In this document: positions 17,426 to 25,954 of the stretch, piece after piece
Layout: every line of letters starts with the position of its first letter
Position numbering within the stretch: position 1 is the stretch's first letter
Assembly (NCBI GenBank): GCA_942491115.1
Contig: CALNZV010000020.1
Span: 496,001 to 560,000 of the forward strand
Reading direction: 5' to 3'
From: CALNZV01 sp942491115
Lineage (GTDB): Bacteria > Desulfobacterota > Desulfobacteria > Desulfobacterales > UBA5852
DNA: 64,000 nucleotides
Program-made: the position numbers and the translations under genes
The notes under the pieces: generated by a model
What the model was told of the DNA's origin: nothing
What the model saw: the letters and a program-made list of their open reading frames with translations, nothing else
Database searches by the model: none

Positions 17426-18579
17426 TTCGGTTATCCCCTCCCCTCCTCTTGTGGGCCGTCCGGGACCTGATCCGCCGGCCGGTAGAATCCCTGATGCTGG
17501 TGGCCGCCCTGGGACTTTGCATCGCAATCACGGGAACGCCTCTCCTTTCCGCAGAGGCCCTCAGCCGATCCGTCGACGCCCTCATCTCCAAGGGGCCATC
17601 GGCCGTTCTCCGGAGGATTTCCCCCTTGGGGTGGGCGCCCCTTCCGCTTGAGGCGGTCGAGATCGCCGCATCCATCCCCGGCATCCTCTCCGTCAGACCA
17701 CGCATATGGGGCGCGGTAATGGGGCCGGAGGGTCCCGTCACTATCATGGCCGCCGACGACCAATTGCTGGAGGGTCTCAGGCCCTTCGGCGCTGGGGATG
17801 GCCCCGAACCCGGCGAAGCCATTGCGGGCCGCCAGCTGCAATTCGCCGCCGGCCAGGGAAGGATCGAAATTCGGGGGGTCGATGGATATCGGTCTTTTCA
17901 GTTGAAGACCCTACTCGACGCCGGCGCGGACGCCGTTGCCTTCGATCTGGTCGTCTTGGACGAAACGGATGCCCGATTTCTTCTGGGCCTGCCCGACGGC
18001 CATGTCAGCGATCTGGCAGTGAATGTCTACCATGAACAGGAACTGGCCGCCATGATGAGCGATCTGTCCTCCGGGTTTCCCTGGACGGTCGGCATCACTA
18101 CCCGGGCGCAGACGCGCCGACACTACCGCTCCTTCTTCGGCAGCCGATCCTCCCTGCAGACCGGGGCCGTGGCGTCGGCCGCCGTGGCCCTGGCCCTATT
18201 GGTGGCGACCACCCTTCGCGATCGCATCAAACGCCGGCGGGAGACCGGTCTTCTCAAGGCCTTCGGGTGGAGCACCTCCGATTTGGTCGCGGCGGAAGTG
18301 ATCCGTTCCGGCGTTCTGGCCCTGAGCGCCGGCGCCCTCGGTGCCTGCCTGGCATATGGGGTCGTGTTCGGTTTTGGCACCCCATGGCTGACCGCACTTC
18401 TATTCGGATGGCAGGGCCCCATACCCGAGATGGTGCTGACACCGAAGGGCGCCCTGGTGGTGATGATCGAAATCGCCGCCTGCATTCTCCTACCCTATCT
18501 GGCAGCTGCCGTCGGGCCGCTGCTGATATACGCCACCAAACCGGCCGAAGGATGGACCATCGACGACACGGGACCGTGA
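17422..18579 (+). CDS. FtsX/MacB-type ABC transporter permease
   Basis: A 385-residue permease with the FtsX-family layout: one N-terminal helix (about 22-42), a large extracytoplasmic domain (about 45-240), then three helices (about 250-380). Near residue 270 RDRIKRRRETGLLKAFGWS matches the conserved FtsX segment between the first and second of these. Such permeases usually transmit mechanical force for lipoprotein, peptide or metal handling rather than simple import. It overlaps its upstream partner and is followed by the ATPase. Confidence 0.85.
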   Translation: MIRLSPPLLLWAVRDLIRRPVESLMLVAALGLCIAITGTPLLSAEALSRSVDALISKGPSAVLRRISPLGWAPLPLEAVEIAASIPGILSVRPRIWGAVMGPEGPVTIMAADDQLLEGLRPFGAGDGPEPGEAIAGRQLQFAAGQGRIEIRGVDGYRSFQLKTLLDAGADAVAFDLVVLDETDARFLLGLPDGHVSDLAVNVYHEQELAAMMSDLSSGFPWTVGITTRAQTRRHYRSFFGSRSSLQTGAVASAAVALALLVATTLRDRIKRRRETGLLKAFGWSTSDLVAAEVIRSGVLALSAGALGACLAYGVVFGFGTPWLTALLFGWQGPIPEMVLTPKGALVVMIEIAACILLPYLAAAVGPLLIYATKPAEGWTIDDTGP

Positions 18580-18584
18580 TTGCT

Positions 18585-19253
18585 ATGGGATTTGCCCTCA
18601 AAGATGTCCACTTCACATACGGCCCCGAATCACCGGAAGCCTCGGCGGTATTGCGGGGGGTGAATGCCGTATTCCCCAGTGGCGCCATCGGCCTGGTCAC
18701 GGGAGAAAACGGTTCAGGTAAAACCACCCTTCTTCATCTTCTCGCCGGACTTCTCCGTCCGACCGAGGGTGAGGTCGAGGCCGACGGCCAACCGGTTTCG
18801 AGATGGACGGCCAGCCACAGAGACCGGTGGCGACGCCGGGTGGGAATCGGATTTCAGCATCTGCGTCTTATCGGCGACCTCACCGCTCTGGAAAACGTCA
18901 TGTTGCCCTCTCTGCCTCGGGAGCGATCCCTCAAGCCCCTCAGAGAGAGGGCCATGGCCGCCTTGGACAAACTGGAATGCGCCGACCTGGCATTTCGGTC
19001 AGCGGAGGGATTATCGGGAGGAGAACGCCAACGGATTGCCCTGGCCCGGGCGCTGGCTCACCACCCCCGTTACCTGATCGTCGATGAGGCGTTTTCCCAT
19101 CAGGACGGGAAGGGGGCCGCATTGATCAAGACAGCCCTTGTCGGCATGGCCGAAAGGGGGGCCACCGTGGTGGCATCGGCCCACGGTTGCGAGCTCGAGT
19201 GGTGCCACCAGGCATTCCGGATTCGTCGACGAGCCCTGGAGCCCGTGAAATGA
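18585..19253 (+). CDS. ABC transporter ATP-binding protein
   Basis: A 222-residue LolD/MacB-like ATPase. Walker A is GENGSGKTT, the Q-loop is GIGFQHLRLIGDLTALENV, the signature is LSGGERQRIALARAL, Walker B is YLIVDEAF and the H-loop is VASAHG. ATG 18585 lies just after the permease stop; a GTG at 18576 that overlaps that stop (GTGA) is an alternative start. It drives the adjacent FtsX-type permease. Confidence 0.92.
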   Translation: MGFALKDVHFTYGPESPEASAVLRGVNAVFPSGAIGLVTGENGSGKTTLLHLLAGLLRPTEGEVEADGQPVSRWTASHRDRWRRRVGIGFQHLRLIGDLTALENVMLPSLPRERSLKPLRERAMAALDKLECADLAFRSAEGLSGGERQRIALARALAHHPRYLIVDEAFSHQDGKGAALIKTALVGMAERGATVVASAHGCELEWCHQAFRIRRRALEPVK

Positions 19254-20278
19254 TCGCTCATCCGGTGGTCCTGGCCATACTGGTATCCGACGGTCTGGTC
19301 CTGGCCCTGGAAACCGGTGTGTTCCTGTTTTCGTTTCAGGCGTTGTTGAACTGGAATCCGGCATCTTCATCCAGGCGTCAGCTTCGTCTGGAGGCCATGC
19401 ACGAATCGGCTGATGTGGCCGCCGGTTTTGCCTTCTGGCTCTTTGCCCTATCGACTCTGGCTCTTGGTGTGGCCGTGGCCGCACTGTTTCCGGACCTGGT
19501 TCCCGGAGCCATGTGCGGCACCGGCGTCCTCCAATCTATGGGAACGCCCGGTCCGGTGGCCCTCACTCTTCGGCTGGCGTCCCTCGCTCTTTTGTATTGC
19601 CGACGGGCGGCAATCAAACTCAATCATTCCGATCCCAGATCTCCCGCCACCCTGTGGGATGCCCGATACCAGCTGGTCGTGTTTCCGGTGGTGGCCTGGG
19701 CTGTCGTGACCAGTGGGGGCGCCCTGACGGGAATGGACATGGAGCGGCCGGTCCATTGCTGTGCCGTCGTCTATGATGCGTTTCGCAGCATAGGGGCTGC
19801 GGGCCCCCGTGGGGAAATCCCGGATGTCTTTCGCCTCTCGGCATTCGGTGGCTCATTCCTCCTCATCGGGTCCATTCCCCTCTATTTGGCCAGAAAAGGG
19901 ACCCCAGGAATCCGTCAGGCCGCAGGCCTCCTGCTGTTGACCCTATTTTGGATGGCGGCATCGGCATCAGCCCTGGTCTATGTATTGTCGGCCTATGTGT
20001 ATGAAGTCCTCCATCACCACTGTCCATGGTGCCTGTTTCTACCCATTCACCGGTCTATCGGCTTTCCTCTCTTCGCGGCCTGGATGCTGGCCGGAGCCGA
20101 ATCCATGACCGCCTGCATGGCTGCAGTCCACCATAGGAGGTTTCCAGAACTCGAAGCGGTATCGTCCCGGCGATTTCGCTCTGCGGCACGGCGAACGGCA
20201 GGAGCCGCGGCCATCTTCTTCGCCATATCGTCGACACCCGCAGTGGTATGGCGGATTTGGTTCGGGGTCTGGCTGTAA
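19250..20278 (+). CDS. Uncharacterised polytopic membrane protein with Cys/His motifs
   Basis: A 342-residue protein with about 7-8 membrane helices; its ATG overlaps the ATPase stop (ATGA). Three conserved-looking cysteine sites are visible: GAMCGTGV near residue 86, VHCCAVVYD near 170, and HHHCPWCLFLPIH near 265. The last recalls the CPWC/CPxC loops of membrane thiol oxidoreductases such as VKOR, but the rest is not clearly VKOR. As the last gene of the NosL-ABC operon it may provide redox or metal-binding chemistry at the membrane. Function not established. Confidence 0.78.
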   Translation: MIAHPVVLAILVSDGLVLALETGVFLFSFQALLNWNPASSSRRQLRLEAMHESADVAAGFAFWLFALSTLALGVAVAALFPDLVPGAMCGTGVLQSMGTPGPVALTLRLASLALLYCRRAAIKLNHSDPRSPATLWDARYQLVVFPVVAWAVVTSGGALTGMDMERPVHCCAVVYDAFRSIGAAGPRGEIPDVFRLSAFGGSFLLIGSIPLYLARKGTPGIRQAAGLLLLTLFWMAASASALVYVLSAYVYEVLHHHCPWCLFLPIHRSIGFPLFAAWMLAGAESMTACMAAVHHRRFPELEAVSSRRFRSAARRTAGAAAIFFAISSTPAVVWRIWFGVWL

Positions 20279-20360
20279 GACTATCGGATGGGGTGTATCA
20301 GGGGTTAACCCTCGTGAGTCGCTGGCCGTTCATGGGTGAGGGGCGGGGGGGGAGGGGAGA

Positions 20361-20561
20361 TCATGGATGGGCATTGGCGAGGCTATTGCTGGACGACGGC
20401 ACCTCCCGATATTCGGGTCCGAGCCGGGGACCGGTGCGCCGATCGCTCATGATCCGCCTGTCCTTGCCGGAGCGCCGTTCCGGGATATGGCCGCTGTAAG
20501 TGTAAATGCGGCGGTCGATCCCCGATCGCCTTCCGCCATTGTCAGCAGGGTTCCCCCCCAT
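20361..20561 (-). CDS. RRSGxDRR-repeat microprotein
   Basis: A 66-residue highly basic protein with the repeated motif RRSGIDRR, RRSGKDRR and SDRR in its first half. I recall similar short proteins as common in Desulfobacterales and uncharacterised. The ATG at 20561 has GGAGAG nine bases upstream; an ATG three codons earlier sits too close to that site. The overlapping plus-strand frames have no recognisable content. Function unknown; the charge suggests nucleic-acid or membrane binding. Confidence 0.62.
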   Translation of the reverse strand: MGGNPADNGGRRSGIDRRIYTYSGHIPERRSGKDRRIMSDRRTGPRLGPEYREVPSSSNSLANAHP

Positions 20562-21070
20562 GATCCACATCTCTCCGGAAATTGTTGAAAAATAAACTCA
20601 ATATTAGTAAGCAAATATCATTCCCGGCTTTATCCCATATGGTGAATAAATATATCTAACCGATATTAAAGTGATTTTGATTTGAAGCGATAGGATCTGG
20701 ATGTCGTCAGGGTCAATTCTTTTCCCAGGAGGCTGAAACCGGTTTCCTACTTTCAGCAATTCGGTTATCTAAAAAGGTCCAGAAGGCCCACAACGGTGGC
20801 CAATGGGTGCCGGATCGGATGCTGGGCAACGGTCTGAGCCTTGTCGGTCGCGTTCAGACGGTGGCAAGCCGGGGGTCTCAGATGGCTCGATCTTGCCGGT
20901 TCGCCGAGATCCGATTCAAGAACGGTCCTCAGCGAGCGTCTTTACGGGGCCTTGGTGGCGAGTGTAGGCCAGTCGGAGAGCCGATGCCCAGAGGTCTACC
21001 AATACCCATACGGAAGGATTCTGCATCACCGCATTCAGCAATGGTTTGCCCACCGACGGGTAGAATTACT
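20562..21070. other. Long region without a supported gene
   Basis: About 510 bp. The first 130 bp (20579-20700) are markedly AT-rich compared with the rest of the window and probably hold the promoter of the RRSGxDRR gene. A perfect 12-bp dyad GAAACCGGTTTC lies at 20735-20746. The remainder is GC-rich with several short open frames on the plus strand (20807-21094 and 20841-21155) that have no ribosome site or recognisable motif. It may hold a decayed gene or a non-coding RNA; nothing firmer can be said. Confidence 0.5.
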
Positions 21071-21119
21071 AAAAAAAACAACCGGGTGCAGTGACGGCAA
21101 ATCGGTCGTCTGCACCCGG
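21071..21119 (-). terminator. Rho-independent terminator after dctP
   Basis: Read on the minus strand, a perfect 10-bp stem (CCGGGTGCAG / CTGCACCCGG) with an 18-base loop that can pair further is followed by TTG and eight T residues. It sits 25 bp after the dctP stop codon and ends the TRAP operon. Confidence 0.85.
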
Positions 21120-21143
21120 CATGGGAGAGGGAAAATGACCGCC

Positions 21144-22247
21144 CTATTTCTTTAGAGCGTATTTTTCAGCGATCACATTGTAGTATGCATTTTCGGAGAC
21201 CGATCCCCAAACGCCCACCTGGGCCTTGAATGTCTTGAATGCTTCATGAACCTTTCGGGACATGGCGTCTTTGTCAGCCTCTTCTTCAAGGGTTTCATCG
21301 GCCAGTTTGCGCAGGTCTTCCATGAGCGGGTCCGGGAACCGCACCAGATTGACGTTGTGCTCCGAGATCAGGGTCTGCAAGGCGGCGCCGTTGCCGGCCT
21401 CGAATTCGGAAAGGCTCCACATGTTGGTTTCCGCCGCTACGGCGTCCACGATCGCCTGAAGATCTTTTGGCAGGGATTCGTAGGCCTTCTTGTTGAAAAT
21501 AACCTCAAGGCATGTCCCCGGCTCGTGCCATCCAGGGTAGTAGTAATATTTGGCTGCTTTGTAAAATCCCATGCGAAGATCGTGCATCGGTCCGACCCAT
21601 TCCGTGGCGTCGATGACCCCGCGCTCGAGGGAGGTGAAGATCTCCCCGCCGGGAAGAAGAACCACTGTCCCTCCGGCCTTGGCGATCACTTTGCCGCCCA
21701 GACCCGGGATGCGCATCTTCAACCCCTTGTAATCGTCTATGGACTTCATCTCCTTTCGGAACCAGCCGCCCATCTGAACCCCCGTGTTGCCCTGGGGCCT
21801 GGGGATGACGTTAAAGGGAGCGTAAACCTCCTCCCACAACTGCAGTCCGCCGCCGCTGTAAAACCATGCGTTGATCCCCTGGGCGTTGAAGCCGAAAGGG
21901 ACCGCTGCAAACCACTGGGCCGCCGGCACTTTACCGGCCCAGTAATATGAAGCGCCGCTGCCACATTCCACCGTTCCGTCGGAAACGGCGTCGAACACCC
22001 CCAGTGGGGGCACCAGCTCGCCGCCGGCGAACACCTGAATCTTCAGCCGCCCTTCGGAGACTTCCTCCACTCGCTTGGCAAACCGTTCCGCGCCGGTCTG
22101 AAGCACCGGCAGGTTGGGCGGCCAGGTGGAGACCATTTTCCACATGTACTTCTTCTGCGCGATGACCGCCGGAGCCGCCATCGTCGATGCCGCTGCCGCC
22201 GCCACGGCAGCAACACTCGTTTTTTTCAGGAAATCTCTTCTTTTCAT
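21144..22247 (-). CDS. dctP: TRAP transporter solute-binding protein (DctP/TakP-like)
   Basis: Periplasmic receptor for a carboxylate-type solute, 367 residues. The N-terminus is a twin-arginine signal (RRDFLKK, then an Ala-rich segment ending near residue 30), so export is probably by Tat. The mature part has the DctP-family blocks, including FAKRVEEVSEGRLKIQVFAGGELV, MRIPGLGGKVIAKAGGTVV and a WVGP substrate region. It resembles the TakP branch that binds 2-oxo acids or lactate; the ligand is not determined. Unlike most loci the receptor gene is last, after a 192-bp gap that carries its own candidate promoter. Confidence 0.9.
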   Translation of the reverse strand: MKRRDFLKKTSVAAVAAAAASTMAAPAVIAQKKYMWKMVSTWPPNLPVLQTGAERFAKRVEEVSEGRLKIQVFAGGELVPPLGVFDAVSDGTVECGSGASYYWAGKVPAAQWFAAVPFGFNAQGINAWFYSGGGLQLWEEVYAPFNVIPRPQGNTGVQMGGWFRKEMKSIDDYKGLKMRIPGLGGKVIAKAGGTVVLLPGGEIFTSLERGVIDATEWVGPMHDLRMGFYKAAKYYYYPGWHEPGTCLEVIFNKKAYESLPKDLQAIVDAVAAETNMWSLSEFEAGNGAALQTLISEHNVNLVRFPDPLMEDLRKLADETLEEEADKDAMSRKVHEAFKTFKAQVGVWGSVSENAYYNVIAEKYALKK

Positions 22248-22311
22248 TTAGGGCTCCTTTCCTAGGTGGTGGTTGTCAGAGGAAAAACCCATCGACACGG
22301 TGAACGAAAGC

Positions 22312-22340
22312 ATCCTAATGATCTTGGACCATCGAATCAA
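22312..22340 (-). promoter_or_regulatory. Candidate sigma-70 promoter for dctP
   Basis: On the minus strand TTGATT is separated by exactly 17 bases from TAGGAT, 65 bp before the dctP ATG. It would let the receptor be made in excess over the membrane subunits. Match is 4 of 6 in each box. Confidence 0.4.
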
Positions 22341-22439
22341 GCATTATTAAGTTAATAACCCGCCGTTGATCGATGAACATCGTTCAGTTTGTCGTGCTGG
22401 CGGATCTCCCCCACAGGATGACGGCGGTCTCGGCTCAGA

Positions 22440-23765
22440 TCAATTGCCGAAAACCACTTTCGGCAGCCAGGTAACGAGGGACGGGAAAAGGACGACGATT
22501 AGAAGCCCGATCAACTGAAAAAAGACAAAGGGGATGATACCCCGGTAGATATCACCGGTCTGAATTTCCGGCGGCGTCACCGCCTTCAGGTAGAAGAGAG
22601 AAAACCCGAAGGGCGGCGTCATGAAGGAGGTTTGAAGGTTGACGGCGATCAGGATGCAGAACCAGGCCGGGTCAAAGCCGAACTCGATCATAATCGGCGC
22701 CAGCACCGGGACGTGAATAAACGTGATTTCGATGAAATCCAGGAAAAATCCAATAACAAAGATGATACCCATGACGATGAAAAGCACGAACCACTTGCCA
22801 TGGGTTTCGGCGATGCCCCCCAGGAACCCTCTGACCAGCTCGTCGCCCCCCATCCCCCGGAAGACAAGACCGAAGGCAGCGGCGCCCACCAGGATGATGA
22901 AGACCATACAGGTCAACTGCATGGTGGAGTCCATCACTTCTTTTAGAATCGTCAGGCTGAATTTTTTGTTGATAATCGTCAGGAAGGTCGCACCCACGGC
23001 CCCGACTCCGGCGGCTTCTGTGGGAGATGCGATGCCGGCGAAGATGGAGCCCAGAACGGCGAGCATCAGAAACAGGGGCGGGAACAAGGCACGGGTCACC
23101 TTCTTGAACAGGATCGACGGGGTGAGGGCGGCCAGTTCTGATTTGGGCGTTGCCGGAGCCCACTCCGGCCAGACCACGGCCGCGATAAGGATGTAGAGAA
23201 TGTAGAGGCCCACCAGAACAAAACCGGGCAGTACGGCGCCCATGAAAAGATCCCCTACCGGTACCCCGACGATGTCTCCGATCAGCACCAGTACGATGCT
23301 CGGGGGGATAATCTGCCCCAGGGTGCCAGAGGCGGAAACCGTCCCGGTGGCCAACTCCTTCCTGTATCCGCGTTTGAGCATGGTCGGAACGGCCAAAAGC
23401 CCCATGGTAACGACGGTAGCGCCGACAATGCCCGTCGAGGCGCCCAGTAGCGCCCCCACCACCACCACCGAAATGGCCAGACCGCCCCGCATTCGACCGA
23501 ACAGTAGCCCCATGGTATTCAGCAAGTCTTCAGCGAGCCCCGACCGCTCCAACATGACTCCCATGAATACGAACAGGGGAACAGCCAGCAATGTGACGTT
23601 GGTCATGACCCCCCAGATGCGCAGCGGCAGCAGGTTGAAAAAGTCCCAGCCAAAGCCGATCAGCCCGAAGACCAAAGCGGTTCCCATGAGGGTAAAGGTG
23701 ACGGGAAACCCCACCATCAGCAAAATGGTGAGCGCCAGAAACATCCAGCCCGGCAGGTATTCCAT
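22440..23765 (-). CDS. dctM: TRAP transporter large permease (DctM family)
   Basis: A 441-residue membrane protein with about 12 helices, the subunit that moves solute with Na+ in TRAP systems. Family segments include AVPLFVFMGVMLERSG, GLAISVVVVGALLGASTGIVGATVV and GQIIPPSIVLVLIGD (cited separately). The ATG at 23765 overlaps the dctQ stop (TGATG); a TTG one codon earlier is possible. It is co-translated with dctQ. Confidence 0.94.
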   Translation of the reverse strand: MEYLPGWMFLALTILLMVGFPVTFTLMGTALVFGLIGFGWDFFNLLPLRIWGVMTNVTLLAVPLFVFMGVMLERSGLAEDLLNTMGLLFGRMRGGLAISVVVVGALLGASTGIVGATVVTMGLLAVPTMLKRGYRKELATGTVSASGTLGQIIPPSIVLVLIGDIVGVPVGDLFMGAVLPGFVLVGLYILYILIAAVVWPEWAPATPKSELAALTPSILFKKVTRALFPPLFLMLAVLGSIFAGIASPTEAAGVGAVGATFLTIINKKFSLTILKEVMDSTMQLTCMVFIILVGAAAFGLVFRGMGGDELVRGFLGGIAETHGKWFVLFIVMGIIFVIGFFLDFIEITFIHVPVLAPIMIEFGFDPAWFCILIAVNLQTSFMTPPFGFSLFYLKAVTPPEIQTGDIYRGIIPFVFFQLIGLLIVVLFPSLVTWLPKVVFGN

Positions 23766-24295
23766 CAAGATTCTACCTCCGCCTCAGCATTTTTCCCAAT
23801 GATGGTCAGAAAGCTCTTGAGTCCCAGAGAGATGCCCTGAAGGGTGATCAACCCAAACCCTGCGGGAATGCAGGCCTTGATGAGATACCGGTAGGGAATT
23901 CCGCCGGGGTCCGCGGATCCCTCCATGACGGCAAATGAGTTGCCGACGAACTTCCACGAAGTGACGATGACCATGTAGCAGCCGGGGAGCAGGAAAAACA
24001 GCACCCCCAGAAAATTGATCCATGCCTTACCCTTGTCGCCAAAGCGCTGGTAGAAAATATCGACCCTGACATGACCGTCCTTGAGAAGGGTATAGCCGGC
24101 GCCCATAAGGAAAATGACGGCGAATAGGTGCCATTCCAGCTCCTGGGTGAATACATAGCTCGTTTTGAATGCGTACCGCATCACGACATCGACGAAAACC
24201 ACCAGGACGACCAGAGTGGTGACCCAGGAGACCCCCTTTCCAACCCAGGTATTCAGAGTGTCGATCCACCGGCAAAGGGTCCGGATAAGCGCCAT
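23765..24295 (-). CDS. dctQ: TRAP transporter small permease (DctQ family)
   Basis: A 176-residue protein with four membrane helices. It includes DVVMRYAFKTSYVFTQELEWHLF, the typical DctQ segment (first helix end and loop), and LKDGHVRVDIFYQRF. The ATG at 24295 follows AAAGGGAATAACC. It is the first gene of the TRAP operon and is preceded by a leader with an intrinsic terminator only about 20 bases before the start codon. Confidence 0.92.
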   Translation of the reverse strand: MALIRTLCRWIDTLNTWVGKGVSWVTTLVVLVVFVDVVMRYAFKTSYVFTQELEWHLFAVIFLMGAGYTLLKDGHVRVDIFYQRFGDKGKAWINFLGVLFFLLPGCYMVIVTSWKFVGNSFAVMEGSADPGGIPYRYLIKACIPAGFGLITLQGISLGLKSFLTIIGKNAEAEVES

Positions 24296-24313
24296 GGTTA
24301 TTCCCTTTCTGAC

Positions 24314-24343
24314 AAAAAAAAGCCGTCCGCTGTTGCGGGCGGC
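24314..24343 (-). terminator. Intrinsic terminator inside the TRAP operon leader (attenuator candidate)
   Basis: On the minus strand a 9-bp stem with one C-A mismatch (GCCGCCCGC / GCGGACGGC) and an AACA loop is followed by eight T residues. It lies between the candidate promoter at 24488-24516 and dctQ, ending 18 bases before the dctQ ATG. There is no upstream minus-strand gene for it to terminate, so premature termination of the TRAP transcript is the simplest reading. Confidence 0.75.
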
Positions 24344-24487
24344 CGACGACGGCATCTTGGGTGACCGGCTGGGGATATGGGATCATGCAAAGGAGCACAC
24401 CCTCGTTCATCGAAGTCGGAAACCCTCAGTTCACAGGAGTATCCGCCGGTTCGGCTTGATGTTGGATAGAAATTGAGACTTCCATTT

Positions 24488-24516
24488 CGTATATTAGGGA
24501 TTAAGATGGGTGTCAA
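24488..24516 (-). promoter_or_regulatory. Sigma-70-type promoter for the TRAP operon
   Basis: A perfect -35 box TTGACA is followed after 17 bases by TATACG on the minus strand. Transcription would start near 24481 and give a leader of about 185 bases before dctQ, containing the terminator hairpin at 24314-24343. Confidence 0.6.
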
Positions 24517-24718
24517 CCGGAGACCGGTCGTTCGGGGGACCGACTGCCCAGATTCATTGACCTTCCCCCCCATTATTGAAGAGCACGCGACCCCGGCCCG
24601 GGCATGCCGCGTTCACCATTGCAGAGGGGTTTCCCGCGCATCCTTCGGGGAGACCGATACAGGGGAAAGATTCGTTGATGGACAGCGCTCCTCTCCGACC
24701 CCGACCGAGGATCACACG

Positions 24719-25942
24719 ATGTCTTCTTTTTCAAACGCCGAAAAGCAACTACTGACCGTGACCAGTTTCGGTCACTTCATGAGTCACTTCAACATGCTGA
24801 CATTCCCCGCCCTGGCCATTCCACTTGCCGGGGGACTGGACTTGCCCCTGGCCGAGGTCATGGGCCTGTCCTTTCCCATGTACCTGCTGTTCGGCCTAAC
24901 CGCTCTCCCCTGGGGAATGATAGGAGACCGCTGGCGATCCGATCGTCTCATGGTCGTCTTCTTTCTCGGTGCTGGAATGGGGGGATTGGGTGCCGCTGTA
25001 TTTATGGAATCACCGACGATGATCGCCGCATCCCTTGGGGTGGTGGGCCTGTTTTCCGGCATTTACCACCCCATCGGGCTGGGAATGATCTCAAAGGGCG
25101 TGACACGCATCAGCGTTGCCATGGGCATCAACGGGATGTTCGGAAATCTGGGGTTGGCCATGGCACCGCTCCTGGCCGGCGTTGCCAATTGGATCTGGGG
25201 GCCAAGGGCGGCCTTTTTGATTCTGGCTGCCTTCAATTTCGCGGGAGCCCTCTGGGCCGCCAGGCTGCCCCATGGGACACCGCCGACCCGATCGGCATCA
25301 GTGGCCGAATCCCCGAACGGAAGCGGGCGTCAGGCCTTCGTGATCCTCCTGATGGCAATGATGCTGGGGGGAATCGTCTATCGGGGAGCCACTCTGACGA
25401 CCCCCCCATTGCTGGAAATGAACCTTCAAGGACTTCACCAGATGTTGACGCCTTTTGCCGGAGCCGCCCTGACCCCGAATCTGGAGGCCACCATCATCAC
25501 CTCGGGTATTTTTCTGGTGGGAATGATCGGTCAGTACACCGGCGGCAGGATGGCTGAACGGTTCGATCCCCGCTGGTGTTATTTGCTGTTTCACGCCTCC
25601 GCCCTTCCCATGGCGTTCATGATGGCGAGGACCGCCGATCTGGGCCTGGTATCGGCTGCCGTGGTCTATTTTTTCTTTCTGCTCGGCATGCAGCCCGCGG
25701 AAAACACCTTGTTGGCCCGTCTGACGCCGAAGCGTCTCCACCACTCGGCTTTCGGCGTCAAATTCGTTCTGACCTTCGGTGTCGGGGCCCTTGCCGTCAA
25801 AATGGTCGAAGCCATCGAGACGGCGCTCGATCTGGGTGCGGTGTTCATGGCCCTCGGCATCGGTTCAACCCTCCTGGTTGCCGTGATCCTGCTGCTCATC
25901 CGTCGAACAACCTCCGCGGTCGATACCGTCGCAGCCAGTTGA
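24719..25942 (+). CDS. MFS transporter
   Basis: A 407-residue major-facilitator protein with about 12 helices. The loop between helices 2 and 3 reads GLTALPWGMIGDRWRSDRLM, a variant of the MFS signature. The start at 24719 follows GAGG at eight bases; the longer in-frame extension is not protein-like. It ends 12 bp before the activase gene, so it probably belongs to the hydroxyproline dehydratase operon and could import its substrate; this is inferred from position only. Confidence 0.87.
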   Translation: MSSFSNAEKQLLTVTSFGHFMSHFNMLTFPALAIPLAGGLDLPLAEVMGLSFPMYLLFGLTALPWGMIGDRWRSDRLMVVFFLGAGMGGLGAAVFMESPTMIAASLGVVGLFSGIYHPIGLGMISKGVTRISVAMGINGMFGNLGLAMAPLLAGVANWIWGPRAAFLILAAFNFAGALWAARLPHGTPPTRSASVAESPNGSGRQAFVILLMAMMLGGIVYRGATLTTPPLLEMNLQGLHQMLTPFAGAALTPNLEATIITSGIFLVGMIGQYTGGRMAERFDPRWCYLLFHASALPMAFMMARTADLGLVSAAVVYFFFLLGMQPAENTLLARLTPKRLHHSAFGVKFVLTFGVGALAVKMVEAIETALDLGAVFMALGIGSTLLVAVILLLIRRTTSAVDTVAAS

Positions 25943-25954
25943 AAGGCCTCCCCA

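Noticed and set aside
20841..21155. Plus-strand open frame of about 104 codons
   Set aside because: No ribosome site, runs through the TRAP terminator and into the antisense of dctP, and shows no recognisable motif.
24027..24410. Frame starting at 24410 as a leader peptide of the TRAP operon
   Set aside because: It lacks a ribosome site and does not stop before dctQ, running on out of frame for over 100 codons, unlike typical leader peptides.
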